Shown here: positions 47,956 through 58,012 of the stretch, in pieces | How the letters are laid out: the number at the start of each line of letters is the position of its first letter | Numbering within the stretch: position 1 is the stretch's first letter | NCBI GenBank assembly: GCA_963580285.1 | Contig: OY757019.1 | Span: 66,889,076-66,953,075, forward strand | Direction of reading: 5' to 3' | DNA: 64,000 nucleotides | Origin: Lucinisca nassula | Taxonomy: Eukaryota > Mollusca > Bivalvia > Lucinida > Lucinidae | Notes under the pieces: model-generated | What the model saw: the letters and a program-made list of their open reading frames with translations, nothing else | The model's database searches: none | What the model was told of the DNA's origin: nothing | Position numbers and translations under genes: made by a program

Positions 47956-48345
47956 AACCACAGTTAGTTAAACTTTATTTCTCTTTGCATATAAATATTA
48001 CACGTAATATGAGTGATACAATACACAAAGCACAAGCATGTCAATATATACAAAATGTGATTCAGAAGAAAGTCCTAAGACTTGTGTAATCTGTTTCCCA
48101 TTGGGTACTCTGACTGAAGCAACACTATATATGTGTACACACAAGAGTTATGGTTCTTGGCAACCACAGTTCTGATCAAAACTGGTCCAAAACCTAATGC
48201 AGTCAATCCCCCAACCCAGTGATCCTGCACATAAATTTTGATTGGGATTGGCCAGCTAGTCACTTAGATATTCAAGTTCAAAGGTGTGGACGACAGATGT
48301 CGGACGGATGCCTCATGCCTACCTATACTATAAGCTCACCTTGTT
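47956..48345. other. Mixed insert and truncated module 3' region
   Basis: 47956-48150 is unlike any array here and breaks a TCTATGG...TGGCAACCACAG block. The module then continues with AACCTAATGCAGTCAATCCC, GTGTGGACGACAGATGTCGG and TATACTATAAGCTCACCTTG, where the tail is cut off before its hairpin. Confidence 0.5.
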
Positions 48346-48375
48346 TTGTTTATGTGATTTAAAAAGAAAAAAAAA

Positions 48376-48451
48376 TGTTCCCACCGGGATTTGAACTTCC
48401 AACCCTTTGACTGATAATCCTAGGCTCTATTCATTATTCTACAGAGGCTAC
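48376..48451 (-). repeat. tRNA-like retroposon head (minus strand), sister of 2113-2199
   Basis: The minus strand has GAAGTTCAAATCCCGG (B-box-like), then TGGGAACA and a T9 run, the same 3' layout as 2113-2199. The T-stem does not pair cleanly and the A-box region is diverged, so a functional tRNA is unlikely. Confidence 0.5.
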
Positions 48452-48594
48452 AAGTAAATTGACTATTGTTTTACTTCTACATATAAAACCTCGTATTTAT
48501 TAACATAGGGAAATAAGGGAGGTAATACAGAGGCCTCTAGAGTGATAACAAGGTTTTTCCATGATTTAACCTACTGACCTACTTTTTGACCCAA

Positions 48595-50626
48595 TATGTA
48601 GAAAATTTTATTTAAGAGTGAACAGTGAAAGATCAGAGTGGCTTACATCAAAAGTTGGAATTCCACAGGGTGCAGTCCTGTCTCCCTTGCTATGCAACTT
48701 ATATACCAAAGATGCTATGGAAAAGGTGTCAAGTAAACATTCCGAATTTGCAGATGACAACACTATAATAACACATGGAAATGACCTGACTGAGGTGTCA
48801 AAACAGGCGATGAAAGATTGTGACTCAGTAATAAATGACTGGTGTCCATCATGGAACATGGAGATAGCCACTGAGAAAACCTGTGCAGTGGTGGTCCCTC
48901 CACCAAATACATCAAAGCCAGACATCACGCTCACTGTCGGTGGAAAACCAATTAAACAAGTATCCAGCAAAAAACTACTTGGGATAACAATTGATGAAAG
49001 ATTAGACTTTAATGACCATATTCAGGAAAGAAAAGCAAAAGGATTCAAAGCTTTAAAAGGCATTGGTCATTTTATCAACAACAACCGAGGGTGCTCACAA
49101 GACACGTTTATCAGACTGTACAAGGCACTGGTTTTACCTGTTATGGACTATGGCGCTGCAACATTAGCTACCGTATCAGATAAAGCTGCTAAAGAATTCA
49201 GTCAAGTACAGAGGGCTGCATTACTAAAAGCCACAGGTTGCCTAGGAAACTCCAGTTTAGAGTCATTGGAAGTTATATCCAATTGCACCCCGGTTCACCT
49301 TCACCTAAAATTAAGACAGGCAGAGGAAGTAGTCAGAATATTCTCAAAACATGACAATGAACCAGTAAAAGAGGAATTTGATACATGTCTAAACAACGAA
49401 GAAATGAAAGGAAAGAAAACTACTTTTAACCTGTTAATGTCAGCTTTTGGTGAAATGAAAGGTAAATTCTGTCCAGAAAATATAGCAAAAGAATTCCAGT
49501 ACACTGAAGACTCAATGGCATTATGCAGAAAACAGGAAGCTAACTGCAACTGGGATGAATTTGACCTAGATAAAGACGCTCAGGAAGAAAATATAAAACA
49601 AGTAATCCACAACCTCGATGAAAACTGCATCAGCGCTTTTACAGATGGCTCAGCTCTGGGGAATCCAGGTCCAACGGGAGCAGGTGCAGCTATCTTCTAC
49701 CATGGAATAGACAGTGAACCAGAATGTTTATCAAAACCAATCTGTTCAAATGGAAACAACTACATTGGAGAAATAATTGGCATTCAAATAGCTCTTCATC
49801 ACATGAATAATGGAAATATAGAATGTGCCAACAAGAATATCCACATTTTCACAGATTGCCAAGCAGCAATAACCACAGCATTTGGCTCCAACATCCCTAA
49901 AAACAAAGTTGACATATTTGATATAAGAAAGCAAACCAGATTATTGAAAGACAAAGGTAATACTATTACAACACATTGGATACCAGGCCATAGAGACTTG
50001 AAAGGGAATGAACTAGCAGATCAATTAGCTAAATTAGCAGCAAAGGATATGGTAGGGAAAAAGGAAAACTTTTATGAGGGTGTAGCAGACAAAAATGAAT
50101 TTATTAAAGTAATGAAGCAAGAAATCAATGACAAATGGCAAAGAATCTATGACAATTCAGACAAAACAGAATCGCTTCAAGAAATTATAAGCACAGTTGG
50201 TAAAAGTCAACCAAAATGTAATGACAGAGATACGGAATCTGTTATCAACCAAATAATCTCAGGTCATGTTTACCTCAACAGTCTACAATCCAAAATTGAT
50301 CAGACAAAATCAGATCTTTGTGACAAATGTAAGGTAAAAGAGAACATACAGCACTATATATTCCACTGTGACAGATACAATACACAAAGAATTACTCTAG
50401 AAAGGGAGGTAGAGGAAATCCTTGCCAGAAATGATATCAACGCTGCCAGCATCAATTTAAAAGCTCTCACGGGCAACCTGGATAGTGTGAATTTTGTGGT
50501 AAATGCGGAACTGAGGAAAGCATTTAGCGGGTTTATACGAGAAACTGGTAGACTTCTGCACAAATAAATTATTCAATTTTGAAAGAAAATAAAATTTGGG
50601 ATTTAAAAAAAAAAAAAAAAAAAAAA
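48595..50626 (+). mobile_element. 5'-truncated non-LTR retrotransposon with RT and RNase H
   Basis: The element enters inside the reverse transcriptase domain (sequence reads in frame from about 48600: KFYLRVNSERSEW) and continues to a TAA at 50565-50567. A 3' untranslated stretch has AATAAA at 50588-50593, and a long A run ends the element at about 50626. The 5' part (nucleic-acid-binding ORF, endonuclease, RT fingers and catalytic motif A) is missing. No clear target duplication was found. Confidence 0.88.
48618..50567 (+). CDS. Reverse transcriptase C-terminal part, RNase H and CCHC tail (partial ORF2)
   Basis: A 649-codon open frame is the surviving C-terminal part of a non-LTR retrotransposon polyprotein. 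GIPQGAVLSP (about residues 14-23) is RT motif B and FADD (44-47) is the active-site motif C. A complete RNase H domain follows with catalytic-type residues D343, E385, D413, H458 and D468, in FTDGSALGNPGP, EIIGIQIAL, IFTDCQAA and WIPGHRDLKGNELADQLA. A C-terminal zinc knuckle C568-X2-C571-X7-H579-X4-C584 closes the protein. RNase H plus a terminal CCHC suits the I-like group of the Jockey/I assemblage, though the clade is inferred. The frame has no stops or shifts, so the insertion looks young. The annotated start is a GTG that is merely the first possible codon after the upstream stop; the true protein began further 5'. It is antisense to COG8. Confidence 0.9.
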   Translation: MNSERSEWLTSKVGIPQGAVLSPLLCNLYTKDAMEKVSSKHSEFADDNTIITHGNDLTEVSKQAMKDCDSVINDWCPSWNMEIATEKTCAVVVPPPNTSKPDITLTVGGKPIKQVSSKKLLGITIDERLDFNDHIQERKAKGFKALKGIGHFINNNRGCSQDTFIRLYKALVLPVMDYGAATLATVSDKAAKEFSQVQRAALLKATGCLGNSSLESLEVISNCTPVHLHLKLRQAEEVVRIFSKHDNEPVKEEFDTCLNNEEMKGKKTTFNLLMSAFGEMKGKFCPENIAKEFQYTEDSMALCRKQEANCNWDEFDLDKDAQEENIKQVIHNLDENCISAFTDGSALGNPGPTGAGAAIFYHGIDSEPECLSKPICSNGNNYIGEIIGIQIALHHMNNGNIECANKNIHIFTDCQAAITTAFGSNIPKNKVDIFDIRKQTRLLKDKGNTITTHWIPGHRDLKGNELADQLAKLAAKDMVGKKENFYEGVADKNEFIKVMKQEINDKWQRIYDNSDKTESLQEIISTVGKSQPKCNDRDTESVINQIISGHVYLNSLQSKIDQTKSDLCDKCKVKENIQHYIFHCDRYNTQRITLEREVEEILARNDINAASINLKALTGNLDSVNFVVNAELRKAFSGFIRETGRLLHK

Positions 50627-50757
50627 GAACTTGCTCGATGTCTCACATACTAAGCGGAAAAAGTACCTAGAGTCAGCAACCTTGAAAACAGTAGTACCCA
50701 GAGGACAATGCTAGTGATAGATTAGCACAACGAATCAACAACAACAACAACAAAAAT
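50627..50757. repeat. Short segment ending in (CAA)n
   Basis: Directly after the LINE poly-A comes roughly 130 bp ending AACGAATCAACAACAACAAC. It could be a separate retroposon 3' end with a CAA tail or flanking intron. No tRNA-like head is recognised. Confidence 0.4.
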
Positions 50758-51132
50758 ATGACCCATATACAAACTTGACGAGATATTGTCATGATAATCA
50801 TTCTGACCAAGTATGATGATGATAGGATCAAAACTGTGGCCCTCTAGAGTATTAACAAGAAAAGTTTATGCACAATGAACAATCTGATCTGCACCAAATT
50901 TGAACTAATCCAAGATTTTATGGCTCTCCTCATTACCTAGAAGTTTGTTGAGGATCAAACAAGAAATAAAGTGTCTATCGCCCTGACAACAATTTCCCCA
51001 TTATAAGTCTATGGGGGACGAAAGGGCAAGGTACTCTCACACGAACAACCATATCTGCCCCAAATTCAAATCGTCCAAGATTTTATGAATTTCCTCATTA
51101 CCTATGATATAAGTTTGTAAAGGATCAAACAA
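50758..51132 (+). repeat. T array, left part
   Basis: Two to three roughly 165-bp monomers contain CCCCATTATAAGTCTATGGG, CCAAGATTTTATGGCTCTCC and AAGTTTGTTGAGGATCAAAC. It is interrupted by module O and resumes at 52869. Confidence 0.65.
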
Positions 51133-52868
51133 TAAAACTGCAAGAACTGCATGATGCCTTGCCACTACAATAACATCAAGCAAGTGCCATATCACAGCGA
51201 AAAAGGAATTCAAAGTAAGAATGCATTACTATTTCCCTTAATAAAGTTGACAGGAATACATGACTAAGATGACTATTTTCAATGTTCAAAGAGCCATGGC
51301 TCCAAAAGAAAGTAAACCAGAATTAAAATTCTCATTTTCAGTTTTTGAGGGCTGGTGCCCTTTGAACTAAAGTCAATATCTTCAAAATCTAGTCAAATGT
51401 TTGGTCAATTGCGACAATATTTTGTTGGACCACATTTCATTGATGTGTTCATTAGATTGGGTGCAGACAAGCCATCTTTGGCCCAAAATTGACAGTTTTT
51501 GGGGGGCCTTTGCCCGTGAAAATAAGGTCAAGGTCACCAAAACCTAAATGCTGTTTTCCTCCATCTTGGTGATGTAACCATGCAAGTTTGGTCAGAATCA
51601 ATCATTAGGTTCAGGTGATATAGTGCTTCAAACAGACTACATGATAGAAATGGCTATGTTCAATGTTCAAGATGTTATAACTCCAAAAGTAGGAAAATCA
51701 GAGTTATGGTTCATATGTTCTGCAGGTCGTTTCATTCTGCTCTACATATCTGTGAAGTTTCATGGAAATATCTTGAACGGCATTGAAGTTATGAAGTGGA
51801 CACCAAACTATGACAGAAATGGCTATGTTCAATGTTTAAAGGGCAACAACTCCAAAAGTAGGAAAATCAGAGTTACAGTTCATATGTTCTGCATGTCATC
51901 TCATAGTGCTCTACATATCTGTGAAGTTTAGTGAAAATATCTCAAATGGTATCAGAGTTATGAAGCGGACACAAAACTAATAGAAGCAGCTATATTCAAA
52001 GTTCAATAACTCCAGATGTAGGAAAATCAGAGTTACGGTTCATACGTTCTGCACATCATCTCATAGTGCTCTACATATCTGTGAAGTTAAGTGAAAATAT
52101 CTGAAAGGGTATCAGAGTTATGGAGCGGACACAATACTAATAGAAGCAGCTATATTCAAAGTTCAATAACTCCAGCTGTAGGAAAATCAGAGTTATGGTT
52201 CATATGTTCTGCATGTCGTCGCATGGTGCTCTAAATATTTGTGAAGTTTCATGGAAATATCTCCGATGAAATCGAAGTTATGGAGCAGACACGAAACATG
52301 ACCAAAATGGCTATGTTCAATGTTCAAAAGGCAATAACTTCAAAAGTAGGAAATTAGAGTTATGGTTCATATGTTCTGCAGGTCGTCTTGTGATGCTTTA
52401 CATATCTGTGAAGTTAATGAAAATATCTCAAACGGTATCAGAGTTATGGAGCGGACACGAAACAGAGAGCAGCAGCTATATGCAAAGTTCAAAGGGCAAT
52501 AACTGCAAAAGTAGGATCATATGTTCTGCACGTTGTCTCAGGGTGCTCTACATATCTGAAAAGTTTCATGGAATATCTCAAACGGATTTGAAGTTATGGA
52601 GCGGACTCAAAACTATGGCAGAAATTGCTATGTTCAATGTTCAAAGGGCAACAACTCCAAAAATAGGAAAACCAGAGTTACAGTTTATATGTTCTGCAGG
52701 TTGTCTGATAGTGCTCTACATATCTGTGAAGTTTTGTGAATTTATCTCAAATGGTATCAGAGTTATGAAGCGGACATGAAACTATCAGTCGCTGACGGAC
52801 GGATGGATGTACGGACACTCAAAACTTCAGAGGGTATAACATAATACCCGGTCACTTTTTGAATGCCC
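51133..52868 (+). mobile_element. O array module, first copy
   Basis: The head TAAAACTGCAAGAACTGC then TGATGCCTTGCCAC is followed by a non-array segment with CCTAAATGCTGTTTTCCTCC. Roughly 165-bp monomers follow (AATGTTCAAAGGGCAATAAC, AAAAGTAGGAAAATCAGAGT, CATATGTTCTGCA, CATCTCATAGTGCTCTACAT). It ends GACGGACGGATGGATGTACG and ACATAATACCCGGTCAC. T-array sequence (CAAATTTGAACTTGTCC) resumes at once. Confidence 0.75.
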
Positions 52869-53120
52869 CAAATTTGAACTTGTCCAAATTTATATAGCTG
52901 TCCTTAATTTACCTACAAGTTTGTTGAGGAGCCAATCAAAAATAAGGTCCATATTGGCTGGATAACACTTTCCCCATTATATGTCTATGGGAGACAAAAG
53001 GGCAGGTAACTCTCATATGAACAATCCCATCTGACCTAAATTCAAACTTGTCCAAGATTTTATGGCTATCATCATTACCTGAAAGTTTTTGAGCATCTGA
53101 TAAATTTATATCTAGACAAT
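52869..53120 (+). repeat. T array, right part
   Basis: Continues the T monomers (CCATTATATGTCTATGGGAG, AAACTTGTCCAAGATTTTAT) and ends at the head of module AC. Confidence 0.65.
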
Positions 53121-54244
53121 CAAGTGAGCATATGCTCACTAATACCCCCGGCTACAGCCATCAGTAAAACATGAGCCAAAGAAACATACAGTCCAGTTCA
53201 TACAACCGTCTTTTGAGCAGAAATGAAGAAAACTGAAACCAGAGTTATGGTTCTTGTGTTCTGCCCATCCTATTATTGTGCTTTACATTTGTTTGAAGTT
53301 TCTTGAAATTATCTCAAACGGTTTGAAAGTTACAGAGCTGACACAAGTGTATGGTAAAAATGGCCATTTTCAATATTCAAAGGGCAATAACTCTGAAAGT
53401 AGGAAAGCAAGAATTATGGTTCATGTGCTCTGCACGTCGTCTCAAGGTGTTCAACATTTGTGTGGAGTTTCATGAAAATATGTTAAGCCTTTTAAAAGTA
53501 ATGGAGAAGACAAGAAAATGTTAACAGACACATAATTTACTATTTTCAAAGGGAAATAATTTATAAGAGTTATGGTTCTTGTGTTCTGCCCATCCAATTA
53601 TCTTGTTTTACATTTGTTTGAAGTTTCATGAAATTATCTCAAACGATTTTAAAGTTACAGAGCGGACACAAGTGTATGGTAAAAATTGCAAGTTATAATA
53701 TTCAAAGGGCAATAACTCTGAAAGTAGAAAAGCAAGAGTTATATTTCATGTGTTCAGCATGTCGTCTCATGGAGTTTAACATTTGCGAGAAGTTTCATGA
53801 AAATATGTCAAGCCATTCAAAAGTTATTGAGCGGACACAAAGATGTTAACAGACACATAATTTACTATGTTCAAAGAGAAATAATTCAAGTATGTTCAAA
53901 GAGAAATAATTCATAAAGCATGCAAACCAGAGTTATGGTTCTTGTGTTCTGCCCATCCTATTTTTGTGCTTTACATTTGTTTGAAGTTTCATGAAATTAT
54001 CACAAACGGTTTGAAAACTACAGAGCGGACACAAGTGAATGGTAAAAATGGCCATTTTCAATATTCAAAAGGCAATAACTCTGAAAGTTGAAAAGCAAGA
54101 GTTACGGTTCATGTGTTCTGCACGTCGTCTGATGGTGTTTAACATTTATGTGAAGTTTCATGAAAATATGTCAAGCAGTTTAAAAGTTATGGAATGGACA
54201 CGAAAATGTCAACAGACAGGCAGACAGACTGACAGACAGATGGA

Positions 54245-54325
<81 letters not shown>

Positions 54326-54380
54326 AGAAAAAACGAAAACTATATACCCCCATGGCATACTCTGTATGCCGGGGGGATAA
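53121..54380 (+). mobile_element. AC array module
   Basis: The head contains a perfect 16-bp palindrome GTGAGCATATGCTCAC (53124-53139), then TAATACCCCCGGC. Roughly 160-bp monomers related to N and O follow (TATTCAAAGGGCAATAACTC, GTTATGGTTCTTGTGTTCTG, AGCGGACACAAGTG). GACAGGCAGACAGACTGACAG, (CA)n and a tail hairpin ATACCCCCATGGCATAC/GTATGCCGGGGGG then ATAATAA close it. Tail GCCGGGGGGAT matches the head motif as an inverse complement with one extra G. Confidence 0.82.
54251..54322 (+). repeat. (CA)n microsatellite
   Basis: About 36 near-perfect CA units lie between the purine-rich pre-tail and the tail hairpin of module AC. Confidence 0.97.
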
Positions 54381-54565
54381 TAAAGTGGCTATTGCCTGGA
54401 CTAACTACGGCTGAGAGACGACGGCCACGGCATAAGCTGACCTGGAGCTGAATGCACATCGTCTAATGTTGATTAATATTATTTATATGAAGTTTCATGA
54501 CGTTAGCTTGAATGGTTTTCAAGTTATAGAGCTGACACGATTTTGTGACAGATGGACAATATGAC
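54381..54565 (+). repeat. Q-type array fragment
   Basis: Contains TAATATTATTTATATGAAG, TTTCATGACGTTAGCTTGAA and TTTCAAGTTATAGAGCTGAC, a diverged match to the end of the Q modules, including GGGAAGACATAATTTG near 54580. Confidence 0.55.
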
Positions 54566-55860
54566 TCACTCAAAAGTGGGAAGACATAATTTGTTCAGTC
54601 CGCATGAAGGCTTAGGGTCAATATTATTGTAGATCTCCTTATTGACGAACATGGTGCACTGCATGTCTGGCAATGCATTTGTCCACATCATATGATGCCC
54701 CAGTGACTTTACCAGTCTTACAGGACTTAAAAGCTTGGGTCTTGGCTGCAATGACCATATCAATGTGCTCATTCCACCACCCGGTTTCACTATGCAAATG
54801 GTGGGACCAAGTTGTACCATACTCATGCTCTGTTGTCTTGATCAGGTCTGTCTTGTTGTTGTTCCAGATAACCTGTCGTAGCATCGGCTGGTGTAGCAGA
54901 CACACTCACTTCCACGTGGAAAACCTCCGGGAAATGATTTCTTGTCTGAGGGTCTTTAAGCTTCCATGCTTTAAGTCTGGGGTCTAACTTGCATTTGGGT
55001 TTAGGTAGCACATCAATCCTCATGTCGAATACAAGAAGCTGATGTTTCAGACCCATTTCCTCGCCAGGGATCATTTGCACATATGTGACAAGTTTGCACA
55101 TTGGATGAAATCTATCTATGTCACTGTGGTTCCTGACTTGTATGTGATTTTGTTTGAACTGAGGTTTAACGTCCCCATCAACACTATTTATGTCATTTTG
55201 GAGACGTTGCTTCCAATTTTGTGTGACTTTACTCAACACTGAGATGCAATGACATCTCAAGCCCTGCTACCCAATGAAACCAATAGGCTTATATGCATTC
55301 AAATTTTGCAAGTCTCCCTTCTTTGGACATCTACCTGATGCCTGGGACTTCCCTGGAGTGTGAGTCATGTTTGCTGATGTTGGCTCGGTGGGGGACGCCT
55401 ATAAGACACACTGATGAAGATTAAATATCAGAAAGGCCTCTGTGTCACTAAATTTGGTATAGTTACGCCTTATTTGACTGGGCAGGCTTAGTCTTTTTAA
55501 GCGATTAACCAGCGCTCAAGTGTGGTCTCAGTTTCAGCTCTGCGTGGAAGCACAATGCAGCCAAATCTATTTCTCCAAGCCCCAAAGGGTGGGGGCAAGA
55601 CTTGTATTTGATGTGATGGCTATCACGTTTCCTGAAACATGTGTTTCCAAGAAGCACGTCAAATGCTAGAGCATACTCTTAGAATCCTCTCATCCTCATC
55701 TCATGAGCAACATCTGGCTCAGGTGTATCATACCCAATCCCACCGTGTGCTTCCCTGTATCCAGTGTCTGCATGGCCTATCTAGCTGTTCCAATCTCCAC
55801 ATGGGATCAGGACTGGCAGTCACAGCATGCAGTTGGTTAAAGAAGAGATCTTTAACCTAA
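54566..55860 (-). pseudogene. RTE-like LINE fossil: endonuclease C-terminal half and linker, split by a SINE
   Basis: Read on the minus strand, the right part (55860 to about 55600) has CGDWN, GGIGYDTPE and LLGNTCFRKRDSHH, typical of the apurinic-type endonuclease of RTE-clade LINEs. Beyond the SINE at 55149-55598 it continues with VIPGEE-like MIPGEEMGLKHQLLVFD, then LKAWKLKDPQTR, GWWNEHIDMVIAAKTQAFK and EIYNNIDPK, the conserved linker before the reverse transcriptase. Stops and frame changes break the frame several times and the RT domain is absent. It is old and non-functional. Assignment rests on recalled family motifs (IPGEE..QHRLLV, WKLK, WWNE). Confidence 0.75.
55149..55598 (-). mobile_element. 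S-family SINE-like element with internal extra segment, inside the LINE fossil
   Basis: S-type sequence from TTTGAACTGAGGTTTAACG to CCCAAAGGGTGGGGGC, with about 190 bp of unrelated sequence at about 55298-55480. Flanks GACTTGTATGTGAT (55135-55148) and GACTTGTATTTGAT (55599-55612) form a 14-bp target duplication with one mismatch and fall within the LINE reading frame. Confidence 0.82.
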
Positions 55861-56137
55861 TAATTTAAACCATACACAGATGGAAAGGTAACCACACGCT
55901 GGCCGACTACAAGCTTCGCTAAGATGATACTGCCTGAGCTCTTTGCACCTCAAATCTTTCTCTATCCACTCTTGGTCAGAATCTGTCCAGTGGTTTAGGA
56001 GGCACTGTCATTTGAAGAAATTGTGACTGAACAGACAGACATCACAAGTAAACAACTGTCAGCCCAGATGGACGACGGAAACATAGTGATCACAAAAGCT
56101 AACCTTGAGCAATTTGTGCTCAGATGAGCCAATAAAG
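55861..56137 (+). mobile_element. Module 3' end with diverged tail
   Basis: TCAGAATCTGTCCAGTGGTT, GGAGGCACTGTCATTTGAAG and GACGACGGAAACATAGTGAT lead to GAGCAATTTGTGCTCAGATG and AGCCAATAAAG, a decayed tail palindrome. The array portion is absent. Confidence 0.55.
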
Positions 56138-56779
56138 GTCAAATGTAAACCATCATTTGGGCAAACCTGGTAAGCTTGGATTCCCAATTGCTAGAAAACA
56201 CATTTCACTGTTCCCATTTTCTTGATTCTAGAATGATGATTTGAAGGATCTTTATCAAGGTAAAAAGACTGGAAATCTGGGTAAATATAACCAACCATTA
56301 TCTGGGTAAAATGGGCAAAGAATTTGGACTATTGACTGATGACAATGGATGACGGTCAATGGATCATGTCAATCCTTTGAGCTGGAGTCAGGGCTCTTGA
56401 CCAGGTCAAGAAGGCCCCCAATATGCTGCATAACATGTGCAATAAAAATTCAGACACCATGAGGACTTGCTGTAATTCTCCTAAAATTTTAACAAATTCA
56501 TTTCATGATCAGCAATGAGTCTAAAAGGTGCAGACAGAATGACAGTGTAGACCCTGATCAGATGGCTCTTTCAAGAGCAGTCTGATCTGGGACTGCAATG
56601 TTTGCTTTGGTTTATCTGTCCCAATACTTATGATCATTACAGTATGTCACAGTAATGTGGAAACTGTTTAAAACTATTATGACTCAAAGGACACAGCCAC
56701 TGGCGTCACCACTGAAATGCTAGAACAGGTTTAACATGATGATATCTTGAGCAATTGCAAGAGGACTTAACTTTATTAC
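56138..56779 (-). other. Intron sequence next to the COG8 donor
   Basis: Mostly free of array monomers. It contains an imperfect hairpin (about 56546-56606, GATCAGATGGCTC then GAGCAGTCTGATC) similar to the interior of the MITE at 34656-34860. No additional exon is recognised. Confidence 0.6.
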
Positions 56780-56964
56780 CTGTTAAAAGCCAATATGACC
56801 CGATTTACATCTAATAAGGAAACTTCGAGCGAAGTAGCTACCTCTGTTGCTAAGGCAACAGGGGCACACAGCCGCAACTCATTAAAGGCATTTAGCACAT
56901 TGTTGCAGAAAGCTGCCAGTGGGTAGAAATCCATAAGTACTGCTGGTGGAAAAAGCTGTCCAGC
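56780..56964 (-). CDS. COG8: COG8 internal exon, upstream of the two seen (partial gene)
   Basis: Encodes 61 codons plus two bases of conserved oligomeric Golgi complex subunit 8, a lobe-B subunit of the Golgi tethering complex that captures vesicles in retrograde intra-Golgi transport. On the minus strand a pyrimidine-rich tract ending TTTGTTTCAG precedes the exon, and AACAG|GTAATAAAG closes it. The peptide contains the stretches VLMDFYPLAAFCNN, AFNELRLCAPVALA and VNRVILAF. These align with the human COG8 region VLLDFPPLACFLNN, AFNDLRLCCPVALA and KIILAF, as I recall that protein. The exon ends two bases into an arginine codon, which the exon at 12832-13000 completes. It lies in a short repeat-free island. 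Exons for the N-terminal part are not visible and must lie beyond the right edge. The identification rests on memory of the family, not a search, but the match is dense. Confidence 0.93.
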
Positions 56965-57237
56965 CTGAAACAAAAATTGGTAATAAACCAATAAATCCCT
57001 AAGTGACAAAACAAAAATTTTTACCAAATTCATTTAAGCAAGAATCTCCACGAAAGAATGTTGCTGACCCCGGCAGGTTTCCAACCTGCGTCCTCCTGAT
57101 CAGCAGTCAGATGCGTATCTGACTGGACTACCTAGGCCGGCACTAGTAGGTTGATTATCACTGAGTTTAGGAAAATAGTCTTTGGACTGAGACTTGAGAC
57201 TTAATGTGTTTTGTTTAACCCTTAACTTTAAGTTTTT
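56965..57237 (-). other. Intron sequence upstream of the 56.8-kb exon
   Basis: Contains the acceptor tract of the COG8 exon and a tRNA-like segment at 57065-57142. No coding exon is recognised. Confidence 0.55.
57065..57142 (-). repeat. tRNA-like sequence (minus strand)
   Basis: The minus strand has a B-box-like GGTTGGAAACC in a 5-bp GCAGG/CCTGC stem with a 7-base loop, and an anticodon-like arm TCTGA-CTGCTGA-TCAGG. The acceptor ends do not pair and the conserved TTC of the T-loop is TTG, so this is a tRNA-derived remnant. Confidence 0.45.
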
Positions 57238-58012
57238 ACAAGTGGGCCAGATGGCCCTGAATAGCTCACCTGATTTCAAAGATGTCAAATAGCTTCTGAA
57301 AGTTCTGGCAGTCATCTTGTTCATCAAAGCACAACAAGTTTAGCGAATTCGGTAGAGGGTAACCTAGGCAACATTCCTGTGAAATTTAAATCAAATTGGC
57401 CAACAGGGTTTAGGGGGAGTTGGTTGTTAAATCTAATTGTTGACCTTCTTCTCTTTTTAGCTTAGGTGGCCATTTTGTTCACCCGAGCCAAATGATTTTA
57501 ACTATTTTGGTAGTGGGTTACCTAAGCAACATTCCCATAAAGTTTGATTGAAACGGGAGCCGGACAAAACGTCCCATTGACAAAACATTCCATGCCATTT
57601 TTGACAAGGTGGACAAAATGTCCCACATCATTTTTTCAGGGTGAACCAAATGTCCCACATCATTTTTTCAGGGTGGGCAAAACGTCCCTCACGATTTTGA
57701 ATGGGTGGACAAAACGTCCCTTGCTATTTCGACAGGGTGGACAAAATGTCCCATATTCAAAGTAGAGTTTGATTCTCTAAAAGGGTATTTTTATATTTAA
57801 TAAAACTCAGGAAGAAAACCATCAGTCATCAGATGGAGAATGGAAAGAAAACTGTTCTAGAATTTCTTGATGATTTTGGCCAGTGAGACATTAAAAGCTT
57901 TTCAGTATTTTTATACAAGATGATATATCCAGTGATGAAATAATGGGTGAAAAATGTGTTTCAGATACTATTATTTCATTGTTTCAAATGCCAACAGAGT
58001 AAGTTAAGCTGT

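Larger units (their letters stand above)
13001..56779 (-). other. COG8: 43.8-kb COG8 intron built of nested repeats
   Basis: The interval between the two COG8 exons is bounded by a GT donor at 56779-56778 and an AG acceptor at 13002-13001, interrupting an arginine codon after its second base. Apart from short stretches next to the exons it consists of tandem-array modules, foldback elements, SINEs, two LINE remnants and MITEs, annotated separately. Because the gene reads on the minus strand, the LINE frame at 48618-50567 is antisense to the COG8 transcript. Confidence 0.88.

Noticed and set aside
54673..54987. 104-codon plus-strand frame
   Set aside because: It is the antisense shadow of the RTE-like LINE fossil, whose motifs are on the minus strand.
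57065..57142. Functional tRNA gene on the minus strand
   Set aside because: The acceptor stem does not pair and the T-loop lacks TTC; only remnants of the arms are present.
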